Positions 9,009-17,476 of a stretch of 34,994 nt of DNA are shown here, piece by piece. The position numbers and the translations under genes are program-made. The stretch's first letter is position 1, and each line of letters opens with the position of its first letter. The stretch lies in the NCBI GenBank assembly GCA_027623235.1, contig JAQBVJ010000077.1, forward strand, positions 1-34,994. Reading direction: 5' to 3'. The notes below the pieces were generated by a model. That model saw only the letters and a program-made list of their open reading frames with translations. It had not been told where the DNA came from and did no database searches. The DNA comes from Planctomycetota bacterium. Lineage in GTDB: Bacteria > Planctomycetota > Planctomycetia > Planctomycetales > Planctomycetaceae.

Positions 9009-9344
9009 CGCCACAACAATCGCGGATCGTCGAATTCGCAGGAGTCTCAAATGTCCGATGATCTGAATGGTGGACCGGGCGTGAGGCGACAGTGCTCGCG
9101 GTGCGATCCAGGGAAGCCGACGCGCTCACCGGTTTGAAGGCGAGCGCCGGCGAGGATGGCCGGGCAGGCTCGATGCCAGCGGTGGCGCGGCCGGTTATTG
9201 GGTCGATACCTGGAAAATCTGTTCCAGGCGTTGTGTAACCGTTTCCGATTTGGCGGTACTCACCGGAGAACACTGCCGTTGTTCCGGCCATCAATTGGGG
9301 TGTGGCGGGGATTTGAGTACCTCCGCTCCCGCTGCGAGATTGCC
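9009..9344. other. 336-base stretch without a recognised gene
   Basis: The frame of the downstream deiminase-like gene stays open to 9156, but the extra 63 residues have no leader-like or domain-like character and probably are not translated. No terminator with a T-run is visible after the WD40 gene. I see no RNA gene here. Confidence 0.4.
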
Positions 9345-11450
9345 GTGAAAACGTCGATCCGAATTGCTGTCTGCACATTCCTCGTGCTTCTTTGTGTTGC
9401 CGCGATGCTGGTTTACCGGCAACTGCAGGCGAGCACACAGGTTGTCAATCAGACAAACCTTGAGAAGCGATTTCTCGAAAGTCAGCTGAGCGAGCAGCGT
9501 TACCGCCGACAGATCGCTGAGGTCGCGCGATTTGAGGAGATCTTCGAAAACGCGCGGCTGTACTATCTGCATCCAGGCGTCGCGTTCGATCGAGTGGTCC
9601 TTCAGACAATTTTCGATTTTGCACCGGTTCTGGAAGAGTGTGTTGCGATCTCTGCTGAAGGTGACTGGGAAGCCTTGTCGTTAAAGGCGACCGCCGGTGA
9701 AAACCTTGCCCGGGTTTACTTGCTGCAGAATCGAACTGGCGACGCCGAACGCCTGCTCCGCGCATCTCTCGCGGTCTACTCGTCGATGGCATCGTCGGGT
9801 TACGACAAGGTTGCTGGTCTGGGCAACCAAAGCACGGCCGTTCGGATTGGCATGGTGCAGAGCCGGCTTGGCTGCGTGTTGAGTGCACTTGGCCGTCACG
9901 AGGAAGCTGCCCGTCTCTGGCAGGATTCCATTGACACTCTCACGCAGCATCCGCATGTGTATGAGCATCCGGTGGCTCTGGAACTGGCGATTGCCGCGCG
10001 GAATCTTGGCCTGACAGGACTGGCCCTGACCGATTCCGACGACGGACTTCTGGAGAAGAGCCTTCAGATCTCGCGCGAGCTCTGCACACGGCTGCGCGAT
10101 GCGACACGGAAAGAACCAAGCGTCAGCAGCCTGACAGTCTTCGCCGTCGCTGCGGAGGTGCACATCGACACCTGCCAGTTGCTCCACGCCCGATTCTGGC
10201 GGCGCGGACAGTTTGAAAAGTCGGAAGCTGTCGCACAGGAAAGTCTGGAGTCGCTTCAAGAAGTAATCCTTCTTGTGGAGCGAACGCTGTCGCATTGCCC
10301 GTTACAGAGATACCAGAAAGCTGTGCAGGCCGCGAAAGCTAACTTAACGGCGATGGTCGCAGAAAAGAAAAGTCAGCCCGCGCCTCAGACGATGAGACTT
10401 CCCGGCGGCTGGCACTGGCAACCACTCTACTTCATTCCTGGTGAGACCATTTTTCAGGAATGTCTCACGCAGGGACACATCCACGCGGAATTCGAACCTC
10501 ATGACAGGCTGATGGTCAGTTGGAGTGGCGAAGGGTGGGGCGACAACGCGATTGTGCAGATCGTCGCGGCAGCCTCACGCCAGATGCATGTCTGTGTTCT
10601 GGTCGCTGACGACGACGATCAGGACGCTGCCAGGGAGGCCTTTCTCGCGGCGGGAATCTCGATTGATCAGATCACATTCTGGCGAGTCAATTCCGGAACA
10701 CTCTGGATTCGCGATTTCGGGCCGAATGTCATTCAGACCTCATCGGGAGGGTTCAGTTGCCTTGACAATTTTTACGTGCATGGCCGCCGGTCACGCGAAG
10801 ACTTTCTGCCACGACACGTTGCAGACCGTCTGGGAATGGTGACGATCCCTTCGAACCTTCATCTGATGGGAGGCGAATTTGTGACGAACGGAGCCGGGTT
10901 GTGCGTTGCCTCATCTTCCGTTCTGGAAAACAACCGGGAGAACGGCCTGAGCGACACAGAAACCGTTTCCAGGCTGAAGAGGCTGACCGGATCGGATGAG
11001 GTTGTCTTTCTGGAACCGTTAAGTGACGAGCCAACCCGGCACGTGGACTGGTTCGCAACATTCACGGCAACGGACACCATCGTCATCGGCGATTACCGGA
11101 ATCTTGACGCTCACAACGCGGCGATTTTGAACCGGAATGCCGAGCGTCTTTCCAGGCTCAAGACATCTTCCGGACCGTTGAAAGTTGTCCGCATCCCGAT
11201 GCCTCCTCGCGCTGAAACCTTCTTCGGAGGCACATACACCAACGTCGTGTTTGCGAACGGAGTTCTGCTTGTCCCGACGTGGCCAGGCACTCCGCGGGAG
11301 CTGGAAGAAGAGGCGATGCGCACGTACCAGCAACTGCTGCCAGACTGGGAAATCGTCGGGATCGACTGCAGCCAGCTGGGCGTGAGAAACGGAGCTCTCC
11401 ATTGTGCGACGATCAATCTTTACCGCATGAAGGCGCAGGTCGCCCACTGA
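9345..11450 (+). CDS. Membrane-anchored helical-repeat / agmatine deiminase-like (PAD_porph) fusion
   Basis: The protein has 701 residues from the GTG at 9345. A hydrophobic segment at about residues 7-24 is an uncleaved anchor or signal peptide. Residues about 30-340 are helical and resemble tetratricopeptide repeats. Residues about 350-701 are a full bacterial peptidylarginine/agmatine deiminase domain. Its blocks are Ala-Glu-Phe-Glu-Pro-His-Asp at its start, Arg456-Asp457-Phe-Gly-Pro, Gly-Gly-Glu511-Phe, His566-Val-Asp568-Trp and the nucleophile Cys687 in Leu-His-Cys-Ala-Thr-Ile-Asn. The guanidino-hydrolysing Asp/His/Asp/Cys set is therefore complete. Agmatine deiminases are normally about 350 residues and cytosolic, so an anchored, repeat-bearing version is unusual. 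GTG 9345 was chosen because the hydrophobic segment starts there; its ribosome-binding site is poor and the start is uncertain. Confidence 0.85.
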   Translation: MKTSIRIAVCTFLVLLCVAAMLVYRQLQASTQVVNQTNLEKRFLESQLSEQRYRRQIAEVARFEEIFENARLYYLHPGVAFDRVVLQTIFDFAPVLEECVAISAEGDWEALSLKATAGENLARVYLLQNRTGDAERLLRASLAVYSSMASSGYDKVAGLGNQSTAVRIGMVQSRLGCVLSALGRHEEAARLWQDSIDTLTQHPHVYEHPVALELAIAARNLGLTGLALTDSDDGLLEKSLQISRELCTRLRDATRKEPSVSSLTVFAVAAEVHIDTCQLLHARFWRRGQFEKSEAVAQESLESLQEVILLVERTLSHCPLQRYQKAVQAAKANLTAMVAEKKSQPAPQTMRLPGGWHWQPLYFIPGETIFQECLTQGHIHAEFEPHDRLMVSWSGEGWGDNAIVQIVAAASRQMHVCVLVADDDDQDAAREAFLAAGISIDQITFWRVNSGTLWIRDFGPNVIQTSSGGFSCLDNFYVHGRRSREDFLPRHVADRLGMVTIPSNLHLMGGEFVTNGAGLCVASSSVLENNRENGLSDTETVSRLKRLTGSDEVVFLEPLSDEPTRHVDWFATFTATDTIVIGDYRNLDAHNAAILNRNAERLSRLKTSSGPLKVVRIPMPPRAETFFGGTYTNVVFANGVLLVPTWPGTPRELEEEAMRTYQQLLPDWEIVGIDCSQLGVRNGALHCATINLYRMKAQVAH

Positions 11451-11588
11451 TCGACTCGCCGTGACAGACTCCGGACTCAAGTCGGCAGACGTCGATACCC
11501 ACCATGACGGCTCGCCCTTAAGATGCGACCCGGGTCAACGTTGAGCCTGAAACTGCGAGCCTGAAACTGTCGAACGCGGAGAGACATC

Positions 11589-12227
11589 ATGAGTGAATGC
11601 AGCCCGGTTCGAGTCGTCGACCATCCCGTCGTGCAGCACCACCTGGCCCGGCTTCGCGACGTCTCGACGCCACCGTCTGAATTCCGACTGCTGGTTCATC
11701 GAATCGCAACTCTGCTGGCGGGTGCCGCCACGGAAGACCTGCAACTTCGCGACACGCGTATCACGACGCCGCTGACCGAAACGGCAGCAAAAGAACTCAG
11801 TCAGCGGATTGGACTTGTGCCGATTCTGCGAGCGGGGCTCGGGCTGGTCGATCCGTTTCTCGATCTGCTCCCGTCGGCGGAAGTCTGGCACCTCGGCCTG
11901 TTCCGTGACGAGGAAACGGCCGAGCCGGTTGAGTACTACCGAAAACTGCCGAAAACCGACCCGGTCGACGTGGGCCTGGTCGTGGACCCGATGCTGGCAA
12001 CCGGAGGATCGGCAATGCTGGCCCTCGGCGTGCTCCGGCAATGGGGCGTTCCGCGGACAAAACTCGTAGCCCTGATCGCGGCTCCAGAGGGAATCGAGGC
12101 CGTTCAAAGCCAGTTTCCGGAAACCCAGATCGTCGTCGCAGCAGTCGACGAGTGCCTCAACGAGCAGTCGTTCATTGTCCCTGGACTCGGCGACGCGGGG
12201 GATCGACAGTTCAATACGCTGCGGTAG
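11589..12227 (+). CDS. upp: Uracil phosphoribosyltransferase
   Basis: This pyrimidine-salvage enzyme converts uracil and PRPP to UMP in the cytoplasm. Its 212 residues match the usual length. The PRPP-binding loop Val131-Val-Asp133-Pro-Met-Leu-Ala-Thr-Gly-Gly-Ser141 is canonical. Pro-Ile-Leu-Arg81-Ala-Gly precedes it. The uracil-binding C-terminal block Pro-Gly-Leu-Gly-Asp-Ala-Gly-Asp-Arg is intact. A GGAGAG ribosome-binding site lies just before the ATG. It stands 138 bases after the deiminase-like gene. Co-transcription is possible, but no metabolic link is evident. Confidence 0.97.
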   Translation: MSECSPVRVVDHPVVQHHLARLRDVSTPPSEFRLLVHRIATLLAGAATEDLQLRDTRITTPLTETAAKELSQRIGLVPILRAGLGLVDPFLDLLPSAEVWHLGLFRDEETAEPVEYYRKLPKTDPVDVGLVVDPMLATGGSAMLALGVLRQWGVPRTKLVALIAAPEGIEAVQSQFPETQIVVAAVDECLNEQSFIVPGLGDAGDRQFNTLR

Positions 12228-12377
12228 GTCAGGAGAAGTCTCTTCGAGAGCCTTGAAGCTGTTGAATTTTGACTCTCCCGGCCGTAAGTCCATCAAATGG
12301 GTTTCGTGATGCCTCTCGCAGATTCATAATTGACCGCGAGGTTGTCGCAGAGGATTGGCCGCAGGCAGGAGTTTTTC

Positions 12378-15300
12378 GTGAGCAAAGAACGTTACGAGTT
12401 GCTGGAGAGAATTGGCGTCGGCAGCTTTGCGACGGTCTATCGCGCTCGCGATACCGAGCTCGGACGGGAAGTCGCGGTCAAGCAGATCGCCGAAAACTTC
12501 ATGCACCACCCGGAGCAGATGGAGCGGTACTGGCAGGAGGCCCAGCTGCTCGCGTCACTTCAGCATCCCAATATCATTACGTTTTTCGACATCGACCGGG
12601 AACGCGGCTGGCTCATTATGGAGCTCATGAATGGCACGCTTGGCAGCCGTGTCGGTCGCGAGCCGATGGATCTTCGTTCGGTCCGCACTGCGCTGGCTCA
12701 CTGTCTGCGGGCTTTGAAGTACCTCCATTCACGCGGCATCGTGCACGGCGATATCAAGCCGGGCAATCTGATGGTTGACGCCCGGAAGCGAATCAAGATT
12801 GGCGACTTCGGACTCGCCCGCCGCGTCAGCGATGACGACGGCAGCCTGCTGAAGGGCACGACCAAGTACATGGCTCCGGAAACGGTTGCTGAGGAATTCG
12901 GCGAGGTCGGGCCGGCGAGCGACCTGTACTCGCTGGGGTTTTCCGCCTACGAGCTGATGTGTGGCCCGAATTTTGAATCGCTCTTTCCCGGTCTGGGCGC
13001 CTTCGGCCGCGACAAGCAGATTGCCTGGATGATGTGGCACTCCGCCGCGGACCGGAACATCCCGGAAATCACGCGCGTGCTGGAAGGTGTCCCGGAAGAC
13101 CTCGCGAAGGTCGTTCAGAAGCTCGTCGCGAAAAACCAGGCCGATCGGTATCAGTCGGCTGAGGAAGCGCTTTCGGATCTCAACATCGACGTGAAGATCG
13201 TCAGGACGGGAACTGAGGCACCCGAAGAAGTCGATGTGCCGGATAAAAAACGAATTGCGATTGCCGGAGGAGCGTTCGCGTTCAGCCTCATCCTGAGTCT
13301 GATCATGCTGTTTTCCGGTGGCGAGGAACCGAAGCCACAGGAAGCCCAGGCCGAAGAACCAATTGCTGGTGTCGTCAGCCATGTCCTGCCTGAAAAGGGC
13401 CTGTTCATGGTCACCGGTGCGGACGGAGTTCCGCTGCAGGTTGAGTTTGGAGATCGGCCCCGGATCCTTCTCAATGAGAAAACGCACATCACAGCGTTCG
13501 ACCTGGCCAGGGATGACCGGGTCGTCATCACGAAGAAGAAAGACGAAAACGGGTACGAGTATCAAAGCATCGCCGTCCTCCGGCCCGACGAAAACGTCGG
13601 CTACGTCAGCTCGATCCAGCCGGAACTGGCGCAGCTTGTTTGTGAGGTGACCGAAGGAGCTCAGCGTGGCGAGATTCTCATTCGAGATGACGGTGCCGCA
13701 AAAATCACGCTCAACGGCGTTCCCGCCGGGTTTGGCGAGCTCAAGAAGGACGACCTCATCACGATTCGCCACATGCCCGGCAGGGAAGTCGGCTCGCCTC
13801 GGGTCGCGACAGAGATCGTCGCGCTGCAGGTCCGACTTGTCGAAGGATTTATCCGCGACGTCGCACCAAAGCAACTCAAGATCGAGACGCATCTTCAGGG
13901 CAAACAGACGATGTTCACAATGGACGTTGCGGTGGAATGCGGCGTCACCGTCAACGGTCAGCAGATCGTCGACGGTCGACTTCTGAAACCTGTCGACCTG
14001 CAGGCTGGCGACCGGGTCAAAGTGCGGCATCATCAGCAGATCGTGAAGGTGGACGCACTGCGGGCGTTCCTGCACACCGGAATTCTGCTGGACCTGCGGA
14101 CTGTGAGCTCTTCGCTCATCGTGTCTGACGAAAACGGCAGCCCGAAAGCATTTCTGACGTCCGACAAATCGGAAGTCACCATCAACGGGCAGCCGGCCGC
14201 CTTGACCGATCTGAGGCGTAATGATCGCCTCGAAGTGACCTACGATCAGACAAAGCAGCAGAACGATGTCTCCGCCGTCGATGCGCTGCGTCCGGTGATC
14301 GGGCATCGAATCGCCATCGTCATCGGCAATCAGGCTTACGACGATAACAGCCTCACGAAGCTGCCGTTTGCCGCATCCGACGCGAAGTTGATTCAGGAAA
14401 CGCTGATCGGTCGCTACGGAGTCTCACCCGATAAGACGCTGCTGCTTGTCGATGAAACCCGCGTGCGGCTTGAACAGGCAATCCCTGACTGGCTGAAGAA
14501 AACGACGATTGACAGCGAGTTGCTTGTCTTCGTCGTCGGACATGCCTACGTCGATGCCGAACTCAAACCGTACTTCGCCGCGAAAGATTTCGACCTGAAG
14601 CGGCCAGCCGAGTCCGGGCTCTCCCTCGCCTGGCTGAGGCAGCAACTCGAAGATTGTCCCGCCGACGAGAAACTCCTGCTGCTTGACATCTGCCACGCAG
14701 GGCAGGGGGCCGACCTTGCGAAACAGCCGTCGGTGTCGTCAATGCTGGCCGCCGTGCAGCCAGCTCGGGAACCGGCCGTTTTCAAGACGACGTTTGCAAT
14801 CACGGCCAGCGGCGACGCGGATCGATCACTCATCCTCACTGATCGGCAGCACGGAGCATTTGCGTGGTACGCTGCGGAGGGACTGTCAGGTCTCGGCGAC
14901 AAAAATCAGGACGTCCATCTGGAACCAACGGAGCTGTTTGAGTTTCTGAAGACGAACCTCGCTTCGGTGGATGTCGACAAAAAGCGGCAGGTGCCGGCGT
15001 TGTTTCTGCCGGATGCGACTCCGCCGCCGGATGACCGGCTCAGTCCCGAAGCGAAAGACGCTGTTCGAAAACTGCTCGCAACGCACTGGAGTTTGAACCG
15101 TCTCACGCCAGCCGCGCAGGGAGATTTTCTCACCGCCAGCCGGCTGTCCGAAGGCGAACCGGATGCGCAGCTCGCCTATGCCGTTCTGCTGATCAAAACG
15201 CGGAACGCGAAGGACCTGCAGGAAGCGCGAAGCCAGCTCGAAGAGGTTCGGCTGTCTCACGAAGACAATCTGATTGCCTGTGAGGCACTGGCCTGGGTCA

Positions 15301-15725
15301 ACGCTTATTCGGACCGTTTCTCAAAATCTGTCGAGGACCTGATCGAAATGTTTATCCGGCTGCAGACGACAAATCCGGAGGGCGTCGAGCTGACTGCCGA
15401 GGTCAAGCGGATCGTGGAATACTCGGCGATGATCCGCGAATACTCGACAACCATCGCTGAGGAAGCGAGACGTCCGAAGGCCAATGAGGTGGCGGCTCTG
15501 GACGCGATCGTCGAAAAGATGGGTGTGGACTTCGTCGCTGTTTACGAGGCGGCTCGGACTACGGTCAGCGATCGAGCCAGCAAGTACGACACCGACATCG
15601 CGGCCGCGGGTGGATCGGCCGACGGGCAGCTGCTGGCTCTCGCGCGAAAACGGCTGACGTCGTACGTCAACTTCGAATTCGACGATGTGCGAAAGCAGAT
15701 TATCGCTCACCTGGACGATCAGTGA
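12378..15725 (+). CDS. Membrane Ser/Thr protein kinase with caspase-like (C14) domain
   Basis: The protein has 1115 residues. A PknB-type kinase occupies about residues 5-275: glycine loop 13-21, Lys35, catalytic loop His123-Gly-Asp125 with Lys127 and Asn130, Asp143-Phe-Gly, and Gly160-Thr-Thr leading to Ala-Pro-Glu at 166-168. The usual Arg of His-Arg-Asp is Gly, making it a non-RD kinase. One transmembrane helix follows at about 293-315. Residues 331-641 hold four similar beta-rich repeats of about 80 residues. A caspase-like p20 domain starts at His643, with the catalytic pair His722 and Cys772 (Asp-Ile-Cys-His-Ala-Gly). The C-terminal 200 residues are helical. The GTG start at 12378 has AGGAG six bases upstream; the open frame from 12330 is not used. 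Predicted topology puts the kinase in the cytoplasm and the protease outside. Substrates and trigger are unknown. Confidence 0.93.
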   Translation: MSKERYELLERIGVGSFATVYRARDTELGREVAVKQIAENFMHHPEQMERYWQEAQLLASLQHPNIITFFDIDRERGWLIMELMNGTLGSRVGREPMDLRSVRTALAHCLRALKYLHSRGIVHGDIKPGNLMVDARKRIKIGDFGLARRVSDDDGSLLKGTTKYMAPETVAEEFGEVGPASDLYSLGFSAYELMCGPNFESLFPGLGAFGRDKQIAWMMWHSAADRNIPEITRVLEGVPEDLAKVVQKLVAKNQADRYQSAEEALSDLNIDVKIVRTGTEAPEEVDVPDKKRIAIAGGAFAFSLILSLIMLFSGGEEPKPQEAQAEEPIAGVVSHVLPEKGLFMVTGADGVPLQVEFGDRPRILLNEKTHITAFDLARDDRVVITKKKDENGYEYQSIAVLRPDENVGYVSSIQPELAQLVCEVTEGAQRGEILIRDDGAAKITLNGVPAGFGELKKDDLITIRHMPGREVGSPRVATEIVALQVRLVEGFIRDVAPKQLKIETHLQGKQTMFTMDVAVECGVTVNGQQIVDGRLLKPVDLQAGDRVKVRHHQQIVKVDALRAFLHTGILLDLRTVSSSLIVSDENGSPKAFLTSDKSEVTINGQPAALTDLRRNDRLEVTYDQTKQQNDVSAVDALRPVIGHRIAIVIGNQAYDDNSLTKLPFAASDAKLIQETLIGRYGVSPDKTLLLVDETRVRLEQAIPDWLKKTTIDSELLVFVVGHAYVDAELKPYFAAKDFDLKRPAESGLSLAWLRQQLEDCPADEKLLLLDICHAGQGADLAKQPSVSSMLAAVQPAREPAVFKTTFAITASGDADRSLILTDRQHGAFAWYAAEGLSGLGDKNQDVHLEPTELFEFLKTNLASVDVDKKRQVPALFLPDATPPPDDRLSPEAKDAVRKLLATHWSLNRLTPAAQGDFLTASRLSEGEPDAQLAYAVLLIKTRNAKDLQEARSQLEEVRLSHEDNLIACEALAWVNAYSDRFSKSVEDLIEMFIRLQTTNPEGVELTAEVKRIVEYSAMIREYSTTIAEEARRPKANEVAALDAIVEKMGVDFVAVYEAARTTVSDRASKYDTDIAAAGGSADGQLLALARKRLTSYVNFEFDDVRKQIIAHLDDQ

Positions 15726-15737
15726 CCCTTCCGGAAG

Positions 15738-17258
15738 TCAGCGCCCCGGAATCGGGTACTGTTCCTTCAATTCTGTCGCCTGCTGAGTCATGTGGATTCG
15801 GTACTGCTCATCCAACTCGCCATAGGAGACTCCGGTGAGAATATCCAGGCCCGCAATTCGAACCCGTCTTGTGGACGGTCGGTAGAGCAGGGCGACGTGC
15901 TGGATCAGTGCATCGCGGTAGCGTCCATCGTCGAAGTGCATGAAGAAATGGACCAGGCCTGAGGACTGGCTGTAATTCATGGCGATCTTTGTGTCGTTCT
16001 GAAATGGCAGTTTTCCCATTTCGGCGAGACGAGCCAGCGGAACCTGGTAGTTCTCTTGAAGAAGCCGGTATCGAGCTGCCTGAAACCGGATCGAGGCCGG
16101 GTCGCCGATCGACACGACTCCGTCTTTCTTTCGGAACGATTCCATGTAACAGGCCAGGCCCTCGACAATCCAGAAGTGTTCTCGCTCACCGATTGACCGG
16201 CGTTGAGGATGCAGCTGGTAGAGAATCTGGTGAGTCGCTTCGTGGTACAAAGTGCTTTCCACGCTGGCGTCCGGGTTGTCGTAGAAGTACGCGACCTTGT
16301 GATCCGGCATGTAGATTCCATTCGTAATGCCGAGCTGCGGATTGTCCTTCAGCAGCTTTTTCATGTACTCGTCGCGAGTCCGGTAGAAGTGAACCTCAAA
16401 AGGCTCACGCTGGCTGGCACGCCGAGCCCCTCCTTCAAACAGCCTTTTGAGGACTTCCGGAGAATTGAAAAACTCAGGATAAGTCCGCCGGAAAAACGAG
16501 TAGTAGTCCTCCAGGTTCTTCGCGATCTCGACGCCCTTTTCGAGGCTGACGTTCGTCCTCACGAGGAAGTGATCAGTCTCGACCTCCCAGGCATGCGCGA
16601 AGTTCTGCCGGATCGCCGTCTCCCGATCGGCCGTGATCCAGCGTGTGCCAAACAGCCGTTCGCCTGCGTTGTAACGGTCCACGGAGCTGGCCGGCAGCCA
16701 GCCGTAGCGGTCGTGCCAGACCAGCTTCTCTTTGATCATTTGCGCTTCGAACGGAGTCACCCAGCGATCGCCAGACCGCTCGAATCCGAGAATGCTGCGA
16801 GCCCTCTCGTTATCAGAGTCGTACCACGCGACCTCGCGAAGAGCGTGCCAGGCCGCGGATGCCTCACCCGCGTTAATCAGTCGTCGTGAGAGTAGATAGA
16901 GATCCTGCCCGATTTTCTTTCGCTGGTGGCGAAGCTGAACCCGCCAGACGCGTTCGGCTTCGGAAAGTTCGTTGGGCAATTCCGGAAGGACTGTTTCCGG
17001 CAACGATTGAGAAAGCAGGTCCCGTCCGCGAACCGGCTTCTTCCACGCTCGCACAATGTCGGCGTCTTTCGCCAGGTTTTGCAGTTCGCAATATCGGATG
17101 AGCGAGTCGAGCTCGCTGTAAAACTTTGCGAGCAGGTCCTGCCGCTGCTGCTCGTACCGCTCCAGCTTCGGAGCGGTCTGGGAAAACGCGGACGGAAGTC
17201 GCGTCCCCCACGACACAAGGGCCAACAGAACGACCAGGCGGATTCGAGAAAAAGTCAC
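15738..17258 (-). CDS. DUF1570-type exported putative zinc metallopeptidase
   Basis: The protein has 506 residues from a GTG at 17258. A signal peptide covers about residues 1-27 (Arg-Ile-Arg followed by a Val/Leu-rich core and Ala-Phe-Ser-Gln). A gluzincin-type site is clear: His339-Glu340-Ala-Thr-His343, then Glu366 in Trp-Ile-Val-Glu-Gly-Leu-Ala. This layout matches the DUF1570 family of planctomycetes. The region before it contains a Trp-Glu-Val-Glu-Thr-Asp-His-Phe block also typical of the family. A longer frame begins with TTG at 17291 but has no ribosome-binding site, whereas GGTAGG precedes 17258. It is convergent with the kinase gene, with only 12 bases between the stops. The substrate is unknown. 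Confidence 0.87.
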   Translation of the reverse strand: MTFSRIRLVVLLALVSWGTRLPSAFSQTAPKLERYEQQRQDLLAKFYSELDSLIRYCELQNLAKDADIVRAWKKPVRGRDLLSQSLPETVLPELPNELSEAERVWRVQLRHQRKKIGQDLYLLSRRLINAGEASAAWHALREVAWYDSDNERARSILGFERSGDRWVTPFEAQMIKEKLVWHDRYGWLPASSVDRYNAGERLFGTRWITADRETAIRQNFAHAWEVETDHFLVRTNVSLEKGVEIAKNLEDYYSFFRRTYPEFFNSPEVLKRLFEGGARRASQREPFEVHFYRTRDEYMKKLLKDNPQLGITNGIYMPDHKVAYFYDNPDASVESTLYHEATHQILYQLHPQRRSIGEREHFWIVEGLACYMESFRKKDGVVSIGDPASIRFQAARYRLLQENYQVPLARLAEMGKLPFQNDTKIAMNYSQSSGLVHFFMHFDDGRYRDALIQHVALLYRPSTRRVRIAGLDILTGVSYGELDEQYRIHMTQQATELKEQYPIPGR

Positions 17259-17403
17259 AGCGTGCCTACCGATAAGATCGCGCGTCTTCAAAACAGGCCG
17301 GCGATTCTACGACGCTGCGGACGCTGCTCATAGAGCCGCATTGGAATTGCCAGACCAGAGGCAATCGTTCCGCGACGCCGCGAGAAAGAGTCATCTGGTC
17401 AAA

Positions 17404-17433
17404 GAAAAAACCTTCCGACATGATGCCGGAAGG
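17404..17433 (-). terminator. Rho-independent terminator after the DUF1571 gene
   Basis: A 7-bp stem (17411-17417 with 17427-17433) has a nine-base loop. On the minus strand it is followed by six T residues (plus-strand A at 17405-17410). It lies about 45 bases beyond the DUF1571 stop codon. Confidence 0.88.
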
Positions 17434-17476
17434 CGTTTCGATTGTGTTTGCGTTTTCGGAATCAGCTCGGCACGAA

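Noticed and set aside
9156..9344. N-terminal extension of the deiminase-like protein
   Set aside because: The 63 extra residues before the hydrophobic segment are Arg/Cys/Gly-rich without domain character and have no good start signal.
12729..14306. Long minus-strand open frame (525 codons) antisense to the kinase-caspase gene
   Set aside because: It mirrors codon bias of the real gene, has no motifs and no ribosome-binding site. Similar long antisense frames occur opposite clpC (20183-21088) and the AmmeMemoRadiSam gene (28722-29720).
12378..15725. Antiphage defence operon built on the caspase-like kinase
   Set aside because: No nuclease, cyclase, gasdermin or STAND partner is adjacent; the neighbours are upp and a DUF1570 gene. 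The single gene is reported as signalling-like instead.
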